From JACVRM01 sp963809765 (GTDB lineage Bacteria > Actinomycetota > Thermoleophilia > Gaiellales > Gaiellaceae): a stretch of DNA of 64,000 nt. Below, piece by piece: positions 17,356 through 27,772 of the stretch (the stretch's first letter is position 1; each line of letters opens with the position of its first letter). A model generated the notes under the pieces. The model saw only the letters and a list, made by a program, of their open reading frames with translations, searched no databases and was not told the DNA's origin. Where the stretch lies: positions 682,001 through 746,000 of the forward strand of contig CAWEKT010000003.1 of NCBI GenBank assembly GCA_963809765.1, in the 5' to 3' direction. Position numbers and translations under genes: made by a program.

Positions 17356-18988
17356 ATGGCGGTACGGGTCGAGCGAGCTGCCCGGCGTCGCAGAGGTCCT
17401 CTCGGCAGCGCTGGCTTCGCCGGCCTCGCCGGCGCCCTCTACGTCGCCGCCGGAGTCCTGGCCGCCTGGCCGGCGGTCCGCGACCTGCGCACGGCGTTCC
17501 TGGCGCGGGCGGATCCCAGCTACGGGGAGGCTGCCTCGGGCGACCACCTGCAGCTCGGGTACGCGCTGTGGCTGGTCGGCCACCAGCTCGGCCGGCTGGC
17601 GGCGCCGTGGCGCGACCCCTACTCGTTCCAGCCGGTCGTGGAGCCGGTGCCCAACCTGCAGGGCTGGCTCTTCGGCGTTCCGTACTGGCCGCTCGAGCGG
17701 CTGTTCGGCGAGGTCGGCGCCTGGAACCTCTTCACGCTCGGCTCCTACGCCCTCGCAGGCGGCGCGACGTGCTGGTGGCTGCGCTCGCTCGGCCTGGAGC
17801 GCGGGCCGGCGCTCGTCGGCGGGCTCGCGTTCGCGCTCGCGCCGTACCGGGTCGCCCAGAGCACCGGGCACCTGCTCGGGCCGATCTCGGCGCTGCTCCC
17901 GCTCATGCTGGTCGGGCTCGAGCGCGGCCGCGACGGCGAGCCGCCGCTGGCTCGTGCTGGCCGGCGCCGCTCTCGTCGCGCTCCCGCTCTCCGGGCAGCT
18001 CCACCTGGCGCTCGGAGCCGTGCCGCTGGCACTGGGCTACGCGCTCGTGCGCGGCCGCACGCGCGCGGCGTTCGTCGGAGCCGCCCTCGGTGGCGCGGCG
18101 GCGGCCGTGGCCGGCCTGCTGGTCGAGCGGGCGGTCCTCGACGGCTCGGTCGCGGACGGAGGTCGATCGCTGTCCGAGGTGGCGGCGTTCTCGGCCGACT
18201 GGAGCGGCCTGGTCTCGCGCGACGTCGGCCCGCTCGAGGAGTTCGTGCTGCTCGGCTGGGCGACCCCGCTGCTCGCGCTCGCGGGGCTGGGCGTCCTCCT
18301 CGCAGCGAGGGCAATGCCGCTCGCCGCTCTCCTCGCGCTCATGGTGGTGATCCCCGCCCTGCTCGCGCTCGGCACGAACCTGCCCCTGTACGAGCCACTG
18401 TGGGACGCGCTGCCGCCGTTCCGCTACCCGCGCGTGCCGGAACGGCTGCTGCCGATCGCGTGCCTGGCCCTCGCAGCTCTCGCCGCGATGGCGGTCGACC
18501 GCATCGACTGGCGCTGGGCCGTGCCCGTCGCGCTCGTCGTCATCGCGGTCGATCTGCGCGCGGGCGTGTCGCTCTACCGGCCCGCCGCGGCCGACGGCGC
18601 CAACGGCGCGTACGCCGCACTGCACGAGGCGGCGCCGGGCCGGCTGCTCGAGCTCCCGGTCTTCCTCCCCGAGCGTCAGTACGGCTCCGTGTACCAGTAC
18701 TACGTCCAGCAGGCCCCACGCGAGCGGCCCGGCGGCTACTCGACGGTCGCGCCGGAGGAAGCAGACCGGGTGGCACGCAGCCTCGTGCCGCTCAACTGCG
18801 GTGCCTGGAGCCCGCGGCTGGAGCGGCTACTGGACGAGCTCGACGTCCGCTTCGTCGCCGTCCATCGCGGCCTCTACGCCGACCCGGCCGTGCCGGACTG
18901 CGGCGCGCGAGCGCTTCGCACCCTGCGGCGCCACGGCTATCGCATGTTGGCGCGCGACAGCCCGGTCTGGGTTCTCCGACGCCGCTAG
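17356..18988 (+). CDS. Polytopic membrane protein, glycosyltransferase-like, broken frame
   Basis: About 543 aa after correcting a +1 break near 17944. Many hydrophobic helices run from residue 20 to about 400, then a soluble C-terminal region follows (RLLELPVFLPERQYGSVYQY onward). The N-terminal loop with SGDHLQLGYALWLVGHQL and the YSFQP segment resembles multi-pass lipid-linked-sugar (GT-C like) transferases; the family is not certain. The stop overlaps the stop of the convergent esterase in CTAG. Confidence 0.65.
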
Positions 18989-19720
18989 CGCTTCTGCAGC
19001 CAGCTGACCGCCGCGCGGGCGATCGCCGGCGGCACCCAGTGCGTGCCGCGGAACTCGCGGTAGGTGACGCGGTAGCCGTTGCGGCGCAGCTCGGGGACGA
19101 GGCGCCGGCTGGTTCCGTCGATCGGGAGGATCGGGTCGGCCGTCCCGTGCGAGACGAAGATGGGCGGCCGGCGCCGGAGCTGCACGGGCGAGGCGAAGCC
19201 CGGCGAGAACGCGACCACGGCCTTGAAGAGGTCGCCGTTGGTGAGGCCGAGCGAGAGCGCGTAGGAGGCGCCGTCGGAGAAGCCGCCGATGTAGACGGCG
19301 CGCGGATCGACGGCGTAGCGCGTGAACACGCGCCGGAGATGCCCGTCGATCGCAGCGACATCACGGCCGTAGGCGCCGCCGACCCCGTCCCAGCTACGGC
19401 CGCGCGACTTCGGCGCCAGCACGATCAGCCCGGCGCGGTCGGCATCGTTGCGGAACAGGTTCAGGCCGATCCAGGCGTCCTGCGTGGCGCCGTGCAGGGA
19501 CAGCACCACCGGGCAGCGGCGGCGTGCGCGCGCAGCGAGGCGGGATGTAGAGCAGGCCGTCACCGGCGATGTGCTTGACCCCCGGCGTCCGCGGGACGAG
19601 CGGGTGGGCGCCGGGACGGGCGTGGATCCGGCCGTCGCTCCAGTCGGCAGCCGTGGCCGCACCGGCAGCGAGCCAGGTGGCGAGCACGGCGGCGAGAACG
19701 ACGGCGAGCCGGCGGAGCAC
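18985..19720 (-). CDS. Secreted alpha/beta-hydrolase (PHB depolymerase/esterase-like), broken frame
   Basis: About 244 aa after correcting a +1 break near 19527. The N-terminus from GTG 19720 is a signal peptide (LRRLAVVLAAVLATWLAAG, cut after ATA). The hydrolase core has oxyanion segment LSLHGATQDAW, nucleophile GGFSDGAS, acid loop DPILPID and histidine FRGTHWVPP. It resembles feruloyl-esterase or polyhydroxybutyrate depolymerase-type esterases. It lies downstream of fabI and the glyoxalase-like gene on the same strand. Confidence 0.8.
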
Positions 19721-19752
19721 ACCAGCAAAGACGCGCGCGCAGGCCGCGCCGG

Positions 19753-20161
19753 TTAGCGCGCGGCGGAGCCCGGCGTGCCGGGGGCGAACAGGGTCAGCTG
19801 CAGGCCGTCGTCCGTCTCGAGGCGGACGTTGACGTCGCCCCACGGGGTCTCGACCGGCCCTGCGACATGCTCGGCGCCCGCCGCCAGCAGGCGCTGCGCG
19901 GCCGCATCGCTGTCGCGCACCTCGAACGCCAGCCGCACCGGGCCCGCCGTCCGCGCGGCCCACCTCGAGCCGGTCGATCTCCGCGGCGTGGCCCTCGTCG
20001 GCGAGCTCCAGCGTCGCCCGCCCGGCGGCGAGCAGGTAGCCGCGGCTCGAGTCCGTCTCCCACGCCTCGAGCTGCTCGAGCCCGAGCGCGTCGCGGTAGA
20101 GCGCCAGGGCGGCGTCGACGTCGGCGACGGTGAGGATCAGGCGCAGCTCGGCGACGGTCAC
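19753..20161 (-). CDS. VOC/glyoxalase-superfamily protein, broken frame
   Basis: About 135 aa after correcting a +1 break near 19948. It has paired beta-alpha-beta modules: LILTVADVDAALALYRDALG at the N-terminus, and LAFEVRDSDAAAQRLLAAG with GDVNVRLETDDGLQLTLF near the end. Substrate unknown. GTG 20161 overlaps the TGA of fabI, so it is probably translated with it. Confidence 0.8.
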
Positions 20162-20938
20162 ATGCCCATCGCGTGGAAACCGGAGTCGACGTAGAGCGTC
20201 GTCCCGGTGACGTTGCGGGCGTCCTCGGAGAGCAGGTAGGCGGCGGCCGCGCCGACGTCGTCCGAGTCGATGTGGCGGTGGAGGGGCGCGCGCTCCTCGA
20301 CGATCGCCTCCATGGTCGGGAAAGCCGGCGATCGAGCGTGCCGCGAGCGTCCGCACCGGGCCGGCCGAGATCGCGTTGACGCGCGTGCCGCTCTGGCCCA
20401 GGTCCCAGGCCAGGTAGCGCACGGAGGCGTCGAGCGCCGCCTTCGCCACGCCCATGACGTTGTAGTGCGGCACGGCCCGCTCGCCGCCGAGGTACGTCAT
20501 CGTCACGATCGAGCCGCCGCCGCGCGCGGTCATCAGCGGCTCGGCTGCGTGGGTGCAGGCCACGAGCGAGTAGGCGCTGACGTCGAGCGCGAGCCAGAAG
20601 CGGTCTCGCGGCGTGTCGGTGAACCGGCCCTCGAGGTCCTCCGCGGCCGCGAACGCGACCGAGTGGACGAGCAGGTCCAGCCCCCCGTCGAACGTCTCGC
20701 CGACCTCGTCGAAGACCCGGGCCACGTCCTCGTCCGCGCGCACGTCGCACGCGGTGACGAGCGGCGCTCCGACCGTCTCGGCGAGCTCGCGGACGCCTTT
20801 CTCGATGCGCTCGCCCTGGTAGGTGAAGGCGAGCCGGGCACCCTCGTCGGCCAGCCGTCGGGCGATCGCCCACGCGATCGACCTGCGGTTGGCGACCCCG
20901 AGCACGAGCCCCGTCTTGCCCTCGAATCGCCCAGGCAC
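20158..20938 (-). CDS. fabI: Enoyl-[acyl-carrier-protein] reductase (NADH), broken frame
   Basis: Last reductive step of fatty-acid elongation. The N-terminal nucleotide fold (KTGLVLGVANRRSIAWAIA) and the catalytic YNVMGVAKAAL (Tyr-x6-Lys) identify FabI rather than FabG. A +1 break near 20317 lies after SIAGFP; the corrected tail carries TMEAIVEERAPLHRH and ends at GFHAMGM. Corrected length is about 259 aa, normal for FabI. GTG 20938 is the start. It is divergent from the subtilisin gene. Confidence 0.92.
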
Positions 20939-20991
20939 GGGCGCGAGTCTAACCCCCTCTCGAGAGTGTCTCCGCCGCCGGCCCGTTCGGC

Positions 20992-21003
20992 TACGCTCGC
21001 TGC
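20992..21003 (+). promoter_or_regulatory. Leaderless promoter -10 box of the subtilisin gene
   Basis: TACGCT (20992-20997) ends six bases before the TTG start at 21004. The same TACGCT hexamer precedes the genes starting at 25679, 27464 (minus) and 46468. Confidence 0.5.
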
Positions 21004-24000
21004 TTGCACCGCCGCGGCCTCTCCCTCGTCGCTCTTGCTGCGGCGCTCGTGCTCACCTCAGCTGCCTCTGCTGCGCTGACCTCGGTGAAGCCCCGCGCAG
21101 ACGAGCTCGGCACGCCGCGGGTCCGCGCCGGCACAGTCGTTGTCCCGGCCAACCAGCGCTCGGGACGCGTGCGGGTGATCGCCGTGTTGCCCGACGAGCC
21201 GCTCGCGGCTGCGCGCGGCCGCAGCTTCTCGCTCGGCGGCGCCGCACCGCGGCTCGACCTGCGCAGCCCGGCCTCGACGGCGTACGCGGCACGGCTCGAG
21301 CAGGCCCAGCGCCAGGCCGTCGCGCAGCTGCACGCGGCCGTGCCCGCAGCGCGTGTCCAGCACCGCTACACAACGGTGCTCAACGGCCTGGCGCTCAGCG
21401 TGCCCGCCCGCGACCTGCCGGCGGTCCGCCGGCTCGGCTTCGTCAGGCGCGTGTACCCGAGCCTTCAGTACACCCTCCGCCTGAACCGCAGCCCGGGCGT
21501 CATCGGCGCGGCGGCCTTCGCGGCGGCCACGGGTGCGCGGGGCGAGGGGATGAAGATCGCGGTCGTCGACGACGGGGTCGACAGCGCGCATCGTTTCTTC
21601 AACCCGGCCGGCTTTCAGTACCCGGTCGGGTATCCGCGGGGCGGCATCAAGTGGACGACGCCGAAGGTGATCGTCGCCCGCGCCTACCCCGGGCCGGGGT
21701 CGGGCCGGCCCGGCCGCATGCCGATCGACCGGCGGCAGTCGTTCCACGCCACGCACGTCGCAGGCATCGCAGCCGGCGTGGCCGGCACGGTCGCCCCCGC
21801 GGGCGCCGACCACCGCCTCACCCCCGACCTCAGCGGCGTCGCGCCACGCGCCTGGATCGGCAACTACCGCGTCTTCAATGCGCCGAGCCCGATCGGCAAC
21901 GTCGCCAATACACCGGAGATCGTCGCTGCCTTCGAGGACGCGGTGAAGGACGGCATGGACGTCATCAACTTCTCCGGCGGCGGCCCGCAGACCGACCCGA
22001 TCAACGACGCCATGATCGAGACGATCGAGAACGTCGTCTCCGCCGGCGTCGTCCCGGTCATCTCGGCGGGCAACGACCGCGACGATTTCGGGACCGGCAC
22101 CGCAGGCTCGCCCGGGACGGCGCCCGACGCGATCTCGGTCGCCGCCGTCTCGAACACACACGTCTTCACGCCCGTGCTCTCGGTGTCCGCCTCCGGAGCC
22201 CCCGCGGCGCTGCGACGGCTGCCGTTCCTGCCTGCCGGCGGGCGCAGCACACCCGCGTCCTGGCTGACCGCCGACCAGACGCTCGTCGACGTCGGCACGC
22301 TGCTCGACCGCCAGGGCCGCCCCGTCGACCGCAAGCTCTGCGGCACCGGACGGGACCCGAGCGGCCCCGGCTCGCCGCTCGCGGGGCGCCCGCTTGCCGG
22401 CGCCGTCGCGCTCGTCTGGCGCGGGACGTGCACGTTCGTCTCGAAGGCGCAGCGCGCCAGGGCAGCCGGCGCGGTCGGCATCGTCGTCGTCGACAACCGC
22501 TCAGGCGAGGCGAACGGGATCCCGATCACGCTCGGAGTGCCGGGCGGGATGGTCTCCGACCTCGACGGCGTCGCTCCTGCGCAACTACCTGGCCGCGCAC
22601 CGGCGGACGCACTGCCGATCCGCGTCTCGCGCGCGCCTGAGGAGGTCGTTACCGGCAGGAGCGGCGTCGTCACGAGCTTCTCCTCCGTCGGCCCGACCGC
22701 CTATGGCCACCAGCTCAAGCCCGACCTGTCGGCGCCGGGCGGCTCGATCCTGTCCGCCACCCTGGGCGCCTTCGGCGGCCCCTTCGCGTCCTTCGACGGC
22801 ACCAGCATGGCCGCCCCGCACGTCGCCGGGCTCGCCGCGCTCCTGCTCGAGCGCCACCCGGGCTGGTCGCCCAGGCAGGTGAAGTCGGCGCTCGTGTCCA
22901 CCGCCGGCCCGGCGTGGGCCGACACGGCGCGGACGGTCGAGGCGCCCGTCCTGCTCGGCGGCGGCGGCCTGGTCAGCGTCGCCGCGGCCGACACACCGCT
23001 TGTCTTCAGCGACCCGGCCTCCCTCTCGTTCGGCGACCTCAAGCCCCTGGCCGGTCCCGTGCGAACTGCCCGGCTCCTTAGCGTCGGCGACCTCGGGGGC
23101 GGCGGTGGGACATGGACGGTCGAGCTCCGGCCCCAGTCGGCGACAGCAGGTGCGAGCCTCGAGCTGCCGCCGCTCGTGACCGTGCCGCCGGGAGGAACGA
23201 CCGAGTTCAGCGTGGCAGCGCGGGCGGCCGCGGGCGCGCCGAGCGGCGACAACTACGGCTTCGTCGTGCTGCGCCAGGGCAGCGTCACCCGGCGCATCCC
23301 GTACGCCTTCTTCGTCTCCCAGCCGCAGCTCGTCCTGCACGGGGAGCCGCGCGACATCAGGACCGTCCAGACCGGCACGACCCAGTTCGGCGCCTCCCGC
23401 GCAGGTGTGTACCGCTTCCCCGGCTGGCCCTTCCGCCCGCCGCCCGACTACACCGGCCCGCCGATGGACGAGGCCGGCGCCGAGCGGGTCTACCGCTTCC
23501 GGGTCGCGGAGCCGGCGGTGAACATCGGCGCGGCCGTCATCGACGTCGCCTCCGGCGCCGTGGTCGATCCATGGTTCCTGGGCTCGCTCGACGAGAACGA
23601 CGTCCAGGGGTACGCCGGGACGCCGGTCAACGTCAACTCGTACACGTACGGCTACCAGCTCGACGTCGGCGCGGCGGGCAGCGTCTACCCGCGGCCGAAG
23701 ACGTACTACGTCGCCGTCGACTCACCGCGCGACCCGGTCACCGGCCGCATGCTCGGCGGGCGCTACGTCCTGCGATCCTGGATCGACGACGTCTTCCCGC
23801 CGGCGGTGGGGCTCGCCTCGACGCGGGTGGGCTCGGGACGCCCGACGATCGTCGTGCGCACCGACGACTTCGCGCTCAGTCCCCGCGGCATCTCGGGCGT
23901 CGATCCGACCTCGCTCCTGCTCGCCTACCGGCGCGTCCTCGTCGGCGTGTCCGCCTACGACCCCGTCAGCGGCCTCGCAGTCTTCATCCTGCCGCGGGAG

Positions 24001-24417
24001 GCGCCGGCCATCCCACCGGGCCGCACCGAGGCGACACTCGTGGCCGCCGACTTCCAGGAGTCGAAGAACCTCGCTACTCCCGGAGGCTCGATCCTCCCGA
24101 ACACGACCTTCCGCGACGTGGTCATCCGCGGCGTGCGCGGGCCGGCGGCGACGTGGCTCTTCCCCGAGCGTCGCGCGTGCGTCGGCCGCACGGCTCAACT
24201 CGCCGTCGCGGCGAGCGCATCGCGCGGCGTGGCGGCCGTGACCTTCCGGGACGGCAACGGCCGCATCGCAACGGTGCGCCGGGGCAACGCGGGCCTCTAC
24301 TCGGTCGCGTGGCGGACGACGGGCGAGCGGCGCGGGCGGCACGTCCTCCGGGCGGAGGTGCGCGAGCGCGGCGGCCGCACCTTCACCGCCGAGCGCGTCG
24401 TTCGCATCTGCCGCTAG
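21004..24417 (+). CDS. Large secreted subtilisin-like serine protease (S8) with PA insert
   Basis: An uninterrupted 1137-aa exported protease. The signal peptide (GLSLVALAAALVLTSAASA) leads to an N-terminal prodomain. The catalytic triad is visible: Asp near residue 188 (IAVVDDGVD), His near 250 (HATHVAGIAAG) and Ser near 601 (DGTSMAAPHVAG), with the oxyanion Asn near 357 (SAGNDRD). A protease-associated domain fills about residues 410-540. The last 450 residues are beta-rich, probably Fn3/Ig-like. The TTG start is leaderless. It most likely degrades extracellular protein. Confidence 0.92.
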   Translation: MHRRGLSLVALAAALVLTSAASAALTSVKPRADELGTPRVRAGTVVVPANQRSGRVRVIAVLPDEPLAAARGRSFSLGGAAPRLDLRSPASTAYAARLEQAQRQAVAQLHAAVPAARVQHRYTTVLNGLALSVPARDLPAVRRLGFVRRVYPSLQYTLRLNRSPGVIGAAAFAAATGARGEGMKIAVVDDGVDSAHRFFNPAGFQYPVGYPRGGIKWTTPKVIVARAYPGPGSGRPGRMPIDRRQSFHATHVAGIAAGVAGTVAPAGADHRLTPDLSGVAPRAWIGNYRVFNAPSPIGNVANTPEIVAAFEDAVKDGMDVINFSGGGPQTDPINDAMIETIENVVSAGVVPVISAGNDRDDFGTGTAGSPGTAPDAISVAAVSNTHVFTPVLSVSASGAPAALRRLPFLPAGGRSTPASWLTADQTLVDVGTLLDRQGRPVDRKLCGTGRDPSGPGSPLAGRPLAGAVALVWRGTCTFVSKAQRARAAGAVGIVVVDNRSGEANGIPITLGVPGGMVSDLDGVAPAQLPGRAPADALPIRVSRAPEEVVTGRSGVVTSFSSVGPTAYGHQLKPDLSAPGGSILSATLGAFGGPFASFDGTSMAAPHVAGLAALLLERHPGWSPRQVKSALVSTAGPAWADTARTVEAPVLLGGGGLVSVAAADTPLVFSDPASLSFGDLKPLAGPVRTARLLSVGDLGGGGGTWTVELRPQSATAGASLELPPLVTVPPGGTTEFSVAARAAAGAPSGDNYGFVVLRQGSVTRRIPYAFFVSQPQLVLHGEPRDIRTVQTGTTQFGASRAGVYRFPGWPFRPPPDYTGPPMDEAGAERVYRFRVAEPAVNIGAAVIDVASGAVVDPWFLGSLDENDVQGYAGTPVNVNSYTYGYQLDVGAAGSVYPRPKTYYVAVDSPRDPVTGRMLGGRYVLRSWIDDVFPPAVGLASTRVGSGRPTIVVRTDDFALSPRGISGVDPTSLLLAYRRVLVGVSAYDPVSGLAVFILPREAPAIPPGRTEATLVAADFQESKNLATPGGSILPNTTFRDVVIRGVRGPAATWLFPERRACVGRTAQLAVAASASRGVAAVTFRDGNGRIATVRRGNAGLYSVAWRTTGERRGRHVLRAEVRERGGRTFTAERVVRICR

Positions 24418-24499
24418 TCGAGGTGGAAGCCCCCGCCGCCCCGCCGGCGAGCAGGGATGATGGAGTGGCAGTGCCTGCCCGACGCGGAGACGACTCACG

Positions 24500-25298
24500 G
24501 TGACGAGCGACGGCGGTTCCGAGGCCGCGGGCGAGCGTCGCGTCGCGGTCGTCACCGGGGCGAGCTCGGGCATCGGCGAGGCGACCGCGCGGCTGCTCGC
24601 CGAGCGCGGCTGGCACTGCGTGCTCGTCGCGCGCCGCGAGGATCGGCTGCGCGCGCTCGCCGAGGAGCTCGGCGGCGAGTACGAGCTCTGCGACGTCGCC
24701 GAACGCGAAGCCGTGGAGCGAATGGCGGCCGCGGTGACGGAGCGCCATCCGGCGCTCGGGCTGCTCGTCAACAACGCGGGCGTCCCGGGCCGCGGCGGCT
24801 TCCTCAAGCTGCCGCCCGAGCGCATCGAGCTGGTGGTGCGGGTCAACTACCTGGGCGGCGTCTGGTGCACGAGAGCCCTGCTGCCGGCCCTCGAGGCGGG
24901 GCGCCCGTCGCACCTCGTGAACGTCGTGTCCGTTGCCGGCACGGTCGCCTGGGGGCCGTCCGGCCCCTACGCGGCGTCGAAGCACGCGCAGCTCGCCTTC
25001 TCGCGTTCGCTCGTCACCGAGCTCGGCGCCTCGTGGGATCTCCGTCCACACGATCAACCCCGGCTTCGTCGAGACCGAGGGCTTCCCGCAACGCGAGGTG
25101 ATGCGCAGCGGCCTGCTCCGGCGCATCGTGATCGAGCCGCCCGCGGTGGCGGCCGCGATCCTGGCCGCGATCGAGCGCGACCGGCGCGAGGTGTTCATCC
25201 CGCGGCTCTACCGGGTCGCAGCGGTCGCCCAGGCGCTCGCGCCCGGACTCGTCGCCCGTGCGATCGGCCGCCGCGCCTACCGCGCGCGTGCCGAGTAG
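24500..25298 (+). CDS. Short-chain dehydrogenase/reductase, broken frame
   Basis: About 265 aa after correcting a +1 break near 25033. Cofactor motif VTGASSGIG, structural NNAG and catalytic S...YAASK (PYAASKHAQLAF) are present. After the break, HTINPGFVETEGF continues in register. Substrate unknown. GTG 24500 is chosen from the family N-terminus. The 3' end overlaps the convergent zinc-ribbon gene by 22 bp. The 82-bp gap upstream (24418-24499) holds nothing I recognise. Confidence 0.85.
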
Positions 25299-25615
25299 AG
25301 GCGCTCGAGCAGGCGGCGCCGCCGCGGACGCGGCCTGTCGAGGAACCGCGACAGTCGGCCGGCCTCGGACTCGTCGAGCGACACCGCCGCCTCGGCCGCG
25401 GCGCCGTCGCCCCTGTGCCGCCAGATGCTGACCCGGACGTGCGGGCCGTTCTCGCCCCCGTCCAGGTACCGCGAGACCCGCAGGGCCCGCTCCGGGTCGA
25501 GCGCCTCGTGGCCGCCGAAGAACTCGACGAGCTTCAGCCGCTGCGCCGTGCCGCACCAGGGACAGAACCGGTGGATCGCCTCCACCGCGCCCCCGCAGTC
25601 CGGACACGCGCGCAT
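25277..25615 (-). CDS. Small zinc-ribbon protein
   Basis: A 112-aa protein. The N-terminus has two CxxC pairs (MRACPDCGG and FCPWCGTAQ) forming a zinc ribbon. The rest (VSRYLDGGENGPHVRVSIWR, then DESEAGRLSRFLDRP) resembles a small beta domain. I do not recognise a named family. ATG 25615 starts directly at the zinc ribbon. Confidence 0.68.
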   Translation of the reverse strand: MRACPDCGGAVEAIHRFCPWCGTAQRLKLVEFFGGHEALDPERALRVSRYLDGGENGPHVRVSIWRHRGDGAAAEAAVSLDESEAGRLSRFLDRPRPRRRRLLERLYSARAR

Positions 25616-25678
25616 GCGGGCCGAGCGTATCGCGGCAGCGGCCGCGACGCGAGAGCCCCGCTCGCTACGCTCGGACGT

Positions 25679-25975
25679 ATGGAGGTCGAGCTCCTCTTCT
25701 GGCGCGGCTGCCCTTCGTACCCGGAGGCGCAGCGGATGCTCGAGACGGCGCTGGCGGGCAAGGACGTGCGAGTGCGGCTGCGCGAGGTGACCTCGGACGA
25801 GCAGGCCGCCGAACTCGCGTTCCCCGGCTCGCCCACGATCCGCGTCGACGGCCGCGACATCGACCCTGCGGGCGCCGGCGCGCCCCCCGCGCTGACCTGC
25901 CGGATCTACCACCTTCCGGACGGCCGTGTCTCGCCCCTGCCGGCACCCGAGCAGCTCGAGGCGGCGCTCGCGTGA
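25679..25975 (+). CDS. Thioredoxin-fold protein with lone active-site Cys
   Basis: A 98-aa protein. The N-terminus VELLFWRGCPSYPEA puts one Cys where thioredoxins have CxxC, and FPGSPTIRVDGRD supplies the cis-Pro loop. A second Cys lies in LTCRIY. It resembles small DUF2703 or alkylmercury-lyase-associated proteins. It overlaps the peroxiredoxin-like gene (GTGA), so it probably works in the same redox context. TACGCT lies seven bases upstream. Confidence 0.75.
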   Translation: MEVELLFWRGCPSYPEAQRMLETALAGKDVRVRLREVTSDEQAAELAFPGSPTIRVDGRDIDPAGAGAPPALTCRIYHLPDGRVSPLPAPEQLEAALA

Positions 25976-26511
25976 CGCTCGAGCTCGGAGCCGAGGCACC
26001 GCCCTTCGCCCTCCCGGGCGTGGACGGTGCGACTCACGCGCTCGAGGACTACGGCGACGTGGGCATCCTGGCCGTCGTCTGGTCGTGCAACCACTGCCCC
26101 TACGTGCAGGCCTGGGAAGGGCGGATGGTCGAGCTGCAACACGAGTTCGGAGACCGCGGCTTTCGCCTGGTCGCGATCAGCTCGAACGACGCCGATCGCT
26201 ACCCCGCCGACTCCTTCGACGCCATGCGTGAACGAGCCGGCGAGGAGGGGTTCAACTTCGACTACCTCTACGACGCCGACCAGGCGGCGGCGCGGGCCTA
26301 CGGCCCGGAGCGGACGCCCGAGGTCTTCCTCTTCGACGGCGACCGCCGGCTCGTCTACCACGGGTCGATCGACGACTCCTATGACGAGACCGGCGTGGGC
26401 GAGCGCTACCTGCGTGACGCCGTTCAGGCCCTGCTCGACGGGCGCGAGCCGCCGGTTCGGCAGACGCCGCCCGTGGGTTGCACGGTCAAGTGGCTTCCGG
26501 ACGGCGGCTGA
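25972..26511 (+). CDS. AhpC/TSA-family thioredoxin-like protein
   Basis: A 179-aa peroxiredoxin-family protein. The active-site region reads WSCNHCPYVQAWE (a CxxC-type pair near residues 39-42), followed by LVAISSNDADRYP and YGPERTPEVFLFDG, the conserved Trp/Thr-Pro loop. The two Cys suggest a thiol oxidoreductase rather than a one-Cys peroxidase. GTG 25972 overlaps the stop of the preceding thioredoxin-fold gene. Confidence 0.85.
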   Translation: MTLELGAEAPPFALPGVDGATHALEDYGDVGILAVVWSCNHCPYVQAWEGRMVELQHEFGDRGFRLVAISSNDADRYPADSFDAMRERAGEEGFNFDYLYDADQAAARAYGPERTPEVFLFDGDRRLVYHGSIDDSYDETGVGERYLRDAVQALLDGREPPVRQTPPVGCTVKWLPDGG

Positions 26512-26572
26512 CCGACCTCGCCTGACCGCGGCGGCCGGGCCGAGCGGCCTAGGAGCTGTCTCGGCTTCGAGT

Positions 26573-26704
26573 CGGCACAGACACGTGCGTCTTTCCTCGC
26601 TACCGTCGGCGCCGGGCGGGAGGTGGAGGCAGCTCTCCCCTTGGGAGGGTGGGGCATGCTCGCGAGCCGGCTGCAGTGGACATGTCCGAAAGGGACGTGT
26701 CCGA
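26573..26704. repeat. Dispersed intergenic element, copy B
   Basis: Second copy of the 83-nt core (26573-26655), with the same three identical blocks and identical spacing as 11781-11863. The 24-nt identical hairpin block is at 26632-26655. It continues with palindrome GGACATGTCC and then GGACGTGTCC. It fills most of the 209-bp gap between the convergent peroxiredoxin-like and methyltransferase genes. See copy A for possible nature. Confidence 0.6.
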
Positions 26705-26720
26705 GCGAGTCTGGCGTGCG

Positions 26721-27464
26721 CTAGCTGAACACGCCGTAGGGGCGCTTCTCGAGCACGTACCAGCCGACGGTCACCGGATACGAGCCCTGACGCGGCGCGA
26801 GACCCAGCGCGCGCTGCCGCTCCTCGCCTTCGCACCCCGCCCGGTCGAGGTAGGTGCCGAGATCGCGCTCCTCCTGGAGCAGCTCGTCGGCGACGACGAC
26901 GAGGCTGTTCGACTCGAAGAGGCCCCGCAGGTCCGCGTCGGCCAGGACGCGCACGCACGAGGGGTCACGGGCGCGCTCGAAGCGGTTGAGCTCGTACGCC
27001 GCCACCGGGTCCGCGGGCGCGACCTGGTCGACGACGAGCACCTTGCCCCCGAGCCGGGTGACGCGCGTGAGCTCGGCCATCGCCAGCTCCGGCCGCGCCA
27101 CGTGGTGCAGCACCATCAGCATCCCCACGACGTCGAACGAGCCCTCGGCGAAGGGCAGCTTGCTGGCCTCGCCCTCGACGAAGCTGACATTGGCTCGGTC
27201 GCCGATCCGCGCTTCCGCCTCCTTCAGCGCCTCCGGTACCGGGTCGACGCCCACGACCTCGCGGACGAGCGGCGCAAGCGCGAACGCGAGAGCGCCGCTG
27301 CCGGTGCCGACATCGAGCGCGCGCTCGTCGCCGGTCAGGCGGAGCAGGCGGCGGACGCGCTCTGCGAGCCGCGTGGCCCGCTCGTCGGCGCGCGCCGCGT
27401 CAGACGAGGCGGTCGCGGCGAAACGCGCCCGCGCAGCATCGAGCCCTGGATCCCCCGTGCTCAC
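26721..27464 (-). CDS. Class I SAM-dependent methyltransferase
   Basis: A 247-aa UbiE/Methyltransf_11-type enzyme. Motif I is LDVGTGSGALAFALA, the acidic post-I residue lies in VVGVDPVPEAL, and SFDVVGMLMVLHHV is the motif II region. Substrate unknown. GTG 27464 lies six bases after TACGCT on the minus strand, so it is probably leaderless. The 3' end faces repeat copy B. Confidence 0.87.
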   Translation of the reverse strand: MSTGDPGLDAARARFAATASSDAARADERATRLAERVRRLLRLTGDERALDVGTGSGALAFALAPLVREVVGVDPVPEALKEAEARIGDRANVSFVEGEASKLPFAEGSFDVVGMLMVLHHVARPELAMAELTRVTRLGGKVLVVDQVAPADPVAAYELNRFERARDPSCVRVLADADLRGLFESNSLVVVADELLQEERDLGTYLDRAGCEGEERQRALGLAPRQGSYPVTVGWYVLEKRPYGVFS

Positions 27465-27772
27465 GCGGCGAGCGTACCCCTAGGTCGACCCGAAAGGCGC
27501 GAGCGGCGGGCGCCACGGCCGGAGACGCACGACGCCTGACCCCACCGGCGCCGGGACCCCTTGCGTATCGGACAGCCCTCCCCCTGACGGCCGCCGTACG
27601 CGCGAGAGACCCCTCGCGTCGCTGGCCGGAGGGACGCGCCCGCCGCTCGCTGTGAGCTCCGGACTGGCCTTGCGGGTCGGCACAGGCCGGCCTCCCCCAC
27701 TCCTCCAGGACGGGGTGACGACTATCGCCTGAAGGCAGCTCACGCCGCTGAGACGGCGGAGCGGCCAGAACC
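27465..27772. other. 308-bp gap without a supported gene
   Basis: Lies between the end of the fused sigma-factor gene and the start of the methyltransferase gene, both on the minus strand. Only the TACGCT box near the methyltransferase start and a weak hairpin (CGCCG/CGGCG near 27743-27758) are visible. Open frames here have no family features. GTCGGCACAG at 27676-27685 matches part of the dispersed element, but the rest does not. Confidence 0.5.

Noticed and set aside
27652..27700. Third copy of the dispersed 83-nt element
   Set aside because: Only GTCGGCACAG matches; the second and third blocks are missing and spacing is not kept.
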